The notes under the pieces were generated by a model, which saw only the letters and a list, made by a program, of their open reading frames with translations, searched no databases and was not told the origin of the DNA. A program made the position numbers and the translations under genes. From Thiospirochaeta perfilievii (GTDB lineage Bacteria; Spirochaetota; Spirochaetia; DSM-2461), in contig NZ_CP035807.1 of assembly GCF_008329945.1 (NCBI RefSeq), forward strand, positions 3,472,001-3,536,000: a DNA stretch of 64,000 bases, read 5' to 3'. Shown one piece after another: positions 62,832-64,000 of this stretch (position 1 is its first letter; each line of letters starts with the position of its first letter).

Positions 62832-63818
62832 TTGCGTGGTTTTATAGACGAAACTCGGATTGAAGTTTTCTCAGGAAACGGAGGTCCGGGTGCAGTCTCT
62901 TTTCGAAGAGAGAAATACGTAGAAAAGGGTGGTCCCGATGGGGGCGATGGGGGAAAAGGCGGAAACGTTATTTTCCAAGTTAGAAGAAACCTAAAAACTT
63001 TTTCTCACCTTAATTCTAAACATACTTTTAAAGCTAAGAATGGTGGACAGGGTATGGGACGAAAAAAACACGGTGCCAATGGTGCCGATGTTCTTATTCA
63101 AGTTCCTCCTGGTACAATTATTAGGGATTATAACTCAAAAGAAGTGATTATTGATTTTTCTGATTCTACAGAAAAAGATTTTGTTTTTTTAGTTGGTGGA
63201 CGAGGTGGTCAAGGAAACTGGCACTTTAGATCTGCTAAAAGACAGCTTCCTCGTTTTGCTCAACCAGGTGAAGAGGGGGAATATCGAGAACTTCTTCTAG
63301 AATTGAATATGATAGCCGATCTTGGTTTTGTTGGTTTTCCTAATGCGGGGAAATCGAGTCTACTAAAAATGTTAACTAATGCGGATCCTAGGGTCGCAGA
63401 ATACGCTTTTACAACTAAAATACCTAACTTAGGAGTTATGAGAATTCACGATAAAGATGTGATATTGGCAGATATTCCAGGTATTATAGAAGGTGCCCAT
63501 AGGGGAACAGGATTAGGTATAAGGTTTTTAAAGCACATATCAAGAACAGCAGCTTTAGTTTTTATGGTGGATTTAAGTAATCCTGAATTCCTAACTCATT
63601 ATGAAAAACTCTTATTTGAAGTTGGAGAGTTTCAGCCTGAACTTTTAGAAAAACCTAGACTATTAATTGCTACTAAAACAGATATCGAAGGTACTGACGT
63701 AGCATTGAAAGAGTTAAAAGAAACATATCCTGATCTTGAAATTACAGCAATATCTGTTTTTGCTAGAACAGGAATTGAAGAGATAAAGAAGAAATTCTTT
63801 GACTTATCACATAAATGA
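62832..63818 (+). CDS. obg: Obg/CgtA GTPase
   Basis: Essential GTPase of 50S assembly and stress response. The glycine-rich Obg domain (SFRREKYVEKGGPDGGDGGKGG, residues 24-45) is followed by the G domain: G1 GFPNAGKSSLL, G2 YAFTTKIP, G3 DIPGIIEGA, G4 TKTD. 328 residues; no C-terminal OCT domain. Start is TTG 62832 (MRGFIDETRIEV), with AGGAAA upstream; no ATG fits. Its stop overlaps the nadD start as ATGA. Confidence 0.95.
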   Translation: MRGFIDETRIEVFSGNGGPGAVSFRREKYVEKGGPDGGDGGKGGNVIFQVRRNLKTFSHLNSKHTFKAKNGGQGMGRKKHGANGADVLIQVPPGTIIRDYNSKEVIIDFSDSTEKDFVFLVGGRGGQGNWHFRSAKRQLPRFAQPGEEGEYRELLLELNMIADLGFVGFPNAGKSSLLKMLTNADPRVAEYAFTTKIPNLGVMRIHDKDVILADIPGIIEGAHRGTGLGIRFLKHISRTAALVFMVDLSNPEFLTHYEKLLFEVGEFQPELLEKPRLLIATKTDIEGTDVALKELKETYPDLEITAISVFARTGIEEIKKKFFDLSHK

Positions 63819-64000
63819 AAATAGCTATTTTAGGGGGGACATTTAATCCTCCCCATTTTGGTCATCTTTTTTTTGCAAATGAAGTAAGGCAAAAATTTGG
63901 GTTTGATAAAATCATTTTCGTCCCAACATATATATCTCCCCACAAGCAATATAGTATATTATCAAGTTCTAAAGATAGGTTAGAAATGCTTAAATTAGCT
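63815..64000 (+). CDS. nadD: nicotinate-nucleotide adenylyltransferase, cut by window end
   Basis: NAD synthesis: adenylates nicotinate mononucleotide. Only 62 codons are inside the window. MKIAILGGTFNPPHFGHLFF has the nucleotidyltransferase GGTFNPxHxGH motif, followed by FVPTYISPHK, both diagnostic of NadD. ATG 63815 overlaps the obg stop (ATGA). The rplU-rpmA-obg-nadD order is widely conserved. Confidence 0.95.
   Translation, partial: MKIAILGGTFNPPHFGHLFFANEVRQKFGFDKIIFVPTYISPHKQYSILSSSKDRLEMLKLA

Overview
This window reads as chromosome of a low-GC, free-living, anaerobic or oxygen-tolerant spirochaete. The evidence is indirect. It includes AT-rich coding with TTG and GTG starts, a separate IMP cyclohydrolase and AICAR formyltransferase instead of one fused PurH, a caspase-like protein with Leptospira-type GLFN surface repeats, a paired cNMP-domain/TPR protein and Crp-like regulator, and an oxygen defence built on superoxide reductase, flavodiiron protein and peroxiredoxins. 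The sulfur-handling fusion protein would suit a sulfide-associated genus, but I cannot name a species from sequence alone. No rRNA, tRNA or CRISPR locus was seen.

Layout. 1-5.4 kb: partial pyrimidine-nucleoside phosphorylase, a LacI regulator, an RhlE-type helicase, a nitroreductase, a decayed hydrolase tail and two unknown genes. 5.4-9.1 kb: thiamine ABC transporter thiBPQ behind a TPP riboswitch. 9.1-12.6 kb: an ECF sigma, membrane anti-sigma candidate and secreted caspase/repeat protein in one compact operon; the caspase gene is out of frame with its start codon by one base in an A7 tract. 12.7-18.4 kb: a two-subunit MaoC hydratase, envelope genes, a PHP phosphatase, two cNMP-domain proteins. 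18.6-24.4 kb: folD (one-base frameshift in a G run), split purH, small membrane and TPR proteins, ycaO. 24.3-31.1 kb: mazG, a lipoprotein, then guaB-purA-guaA.

31-42.2 kb is an oxygen and sulfur block: perR, a rubrerythrin-like ferritin, NADH oxidase, class I nrdAB, 2-Cys peroxiredoxin, flavodiiron protein, Bcp, superoxide reductase, and an 816-residue CoA-disulfide reductase/rhodanese/TusA/DsrE fusion. Four near-identical 7-1-7 palindromes of PerR type sit upstream of perR, nox and the nrdA/prx divergent promoters, so this looks like a local PerR regulon. 42.4-46 kb: purB and an M3 peptidase. 46.03-47.31 kb: an intact IS4-family element with 9-bp target duplications.

47.4-55.4 kb: an unknown large gene, a stand-alone LuxR-type HTH protein, a 0.6-kb AT-rich control region, and a full oppABCDF operon. 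55.4-64 kb: three unknown genes, an orphan trpB whose stop codon lies in a 27-bp tandem repeat, glgC, cimA, and the classic rplU-prp-rpmA-obg-nadD cluster, cut by the window end.

Purine synthesis is spread over four loci (folD/purH, guaB-purA-guaA, purB), and formyl-THF supply sits next to the enzyme that uses it. The most novel-looking items are the sigma/anti-sigma/caspase operon with its possible slippage switch, the PerR box set, and the tandem repeat that grew out of the end of trpB.
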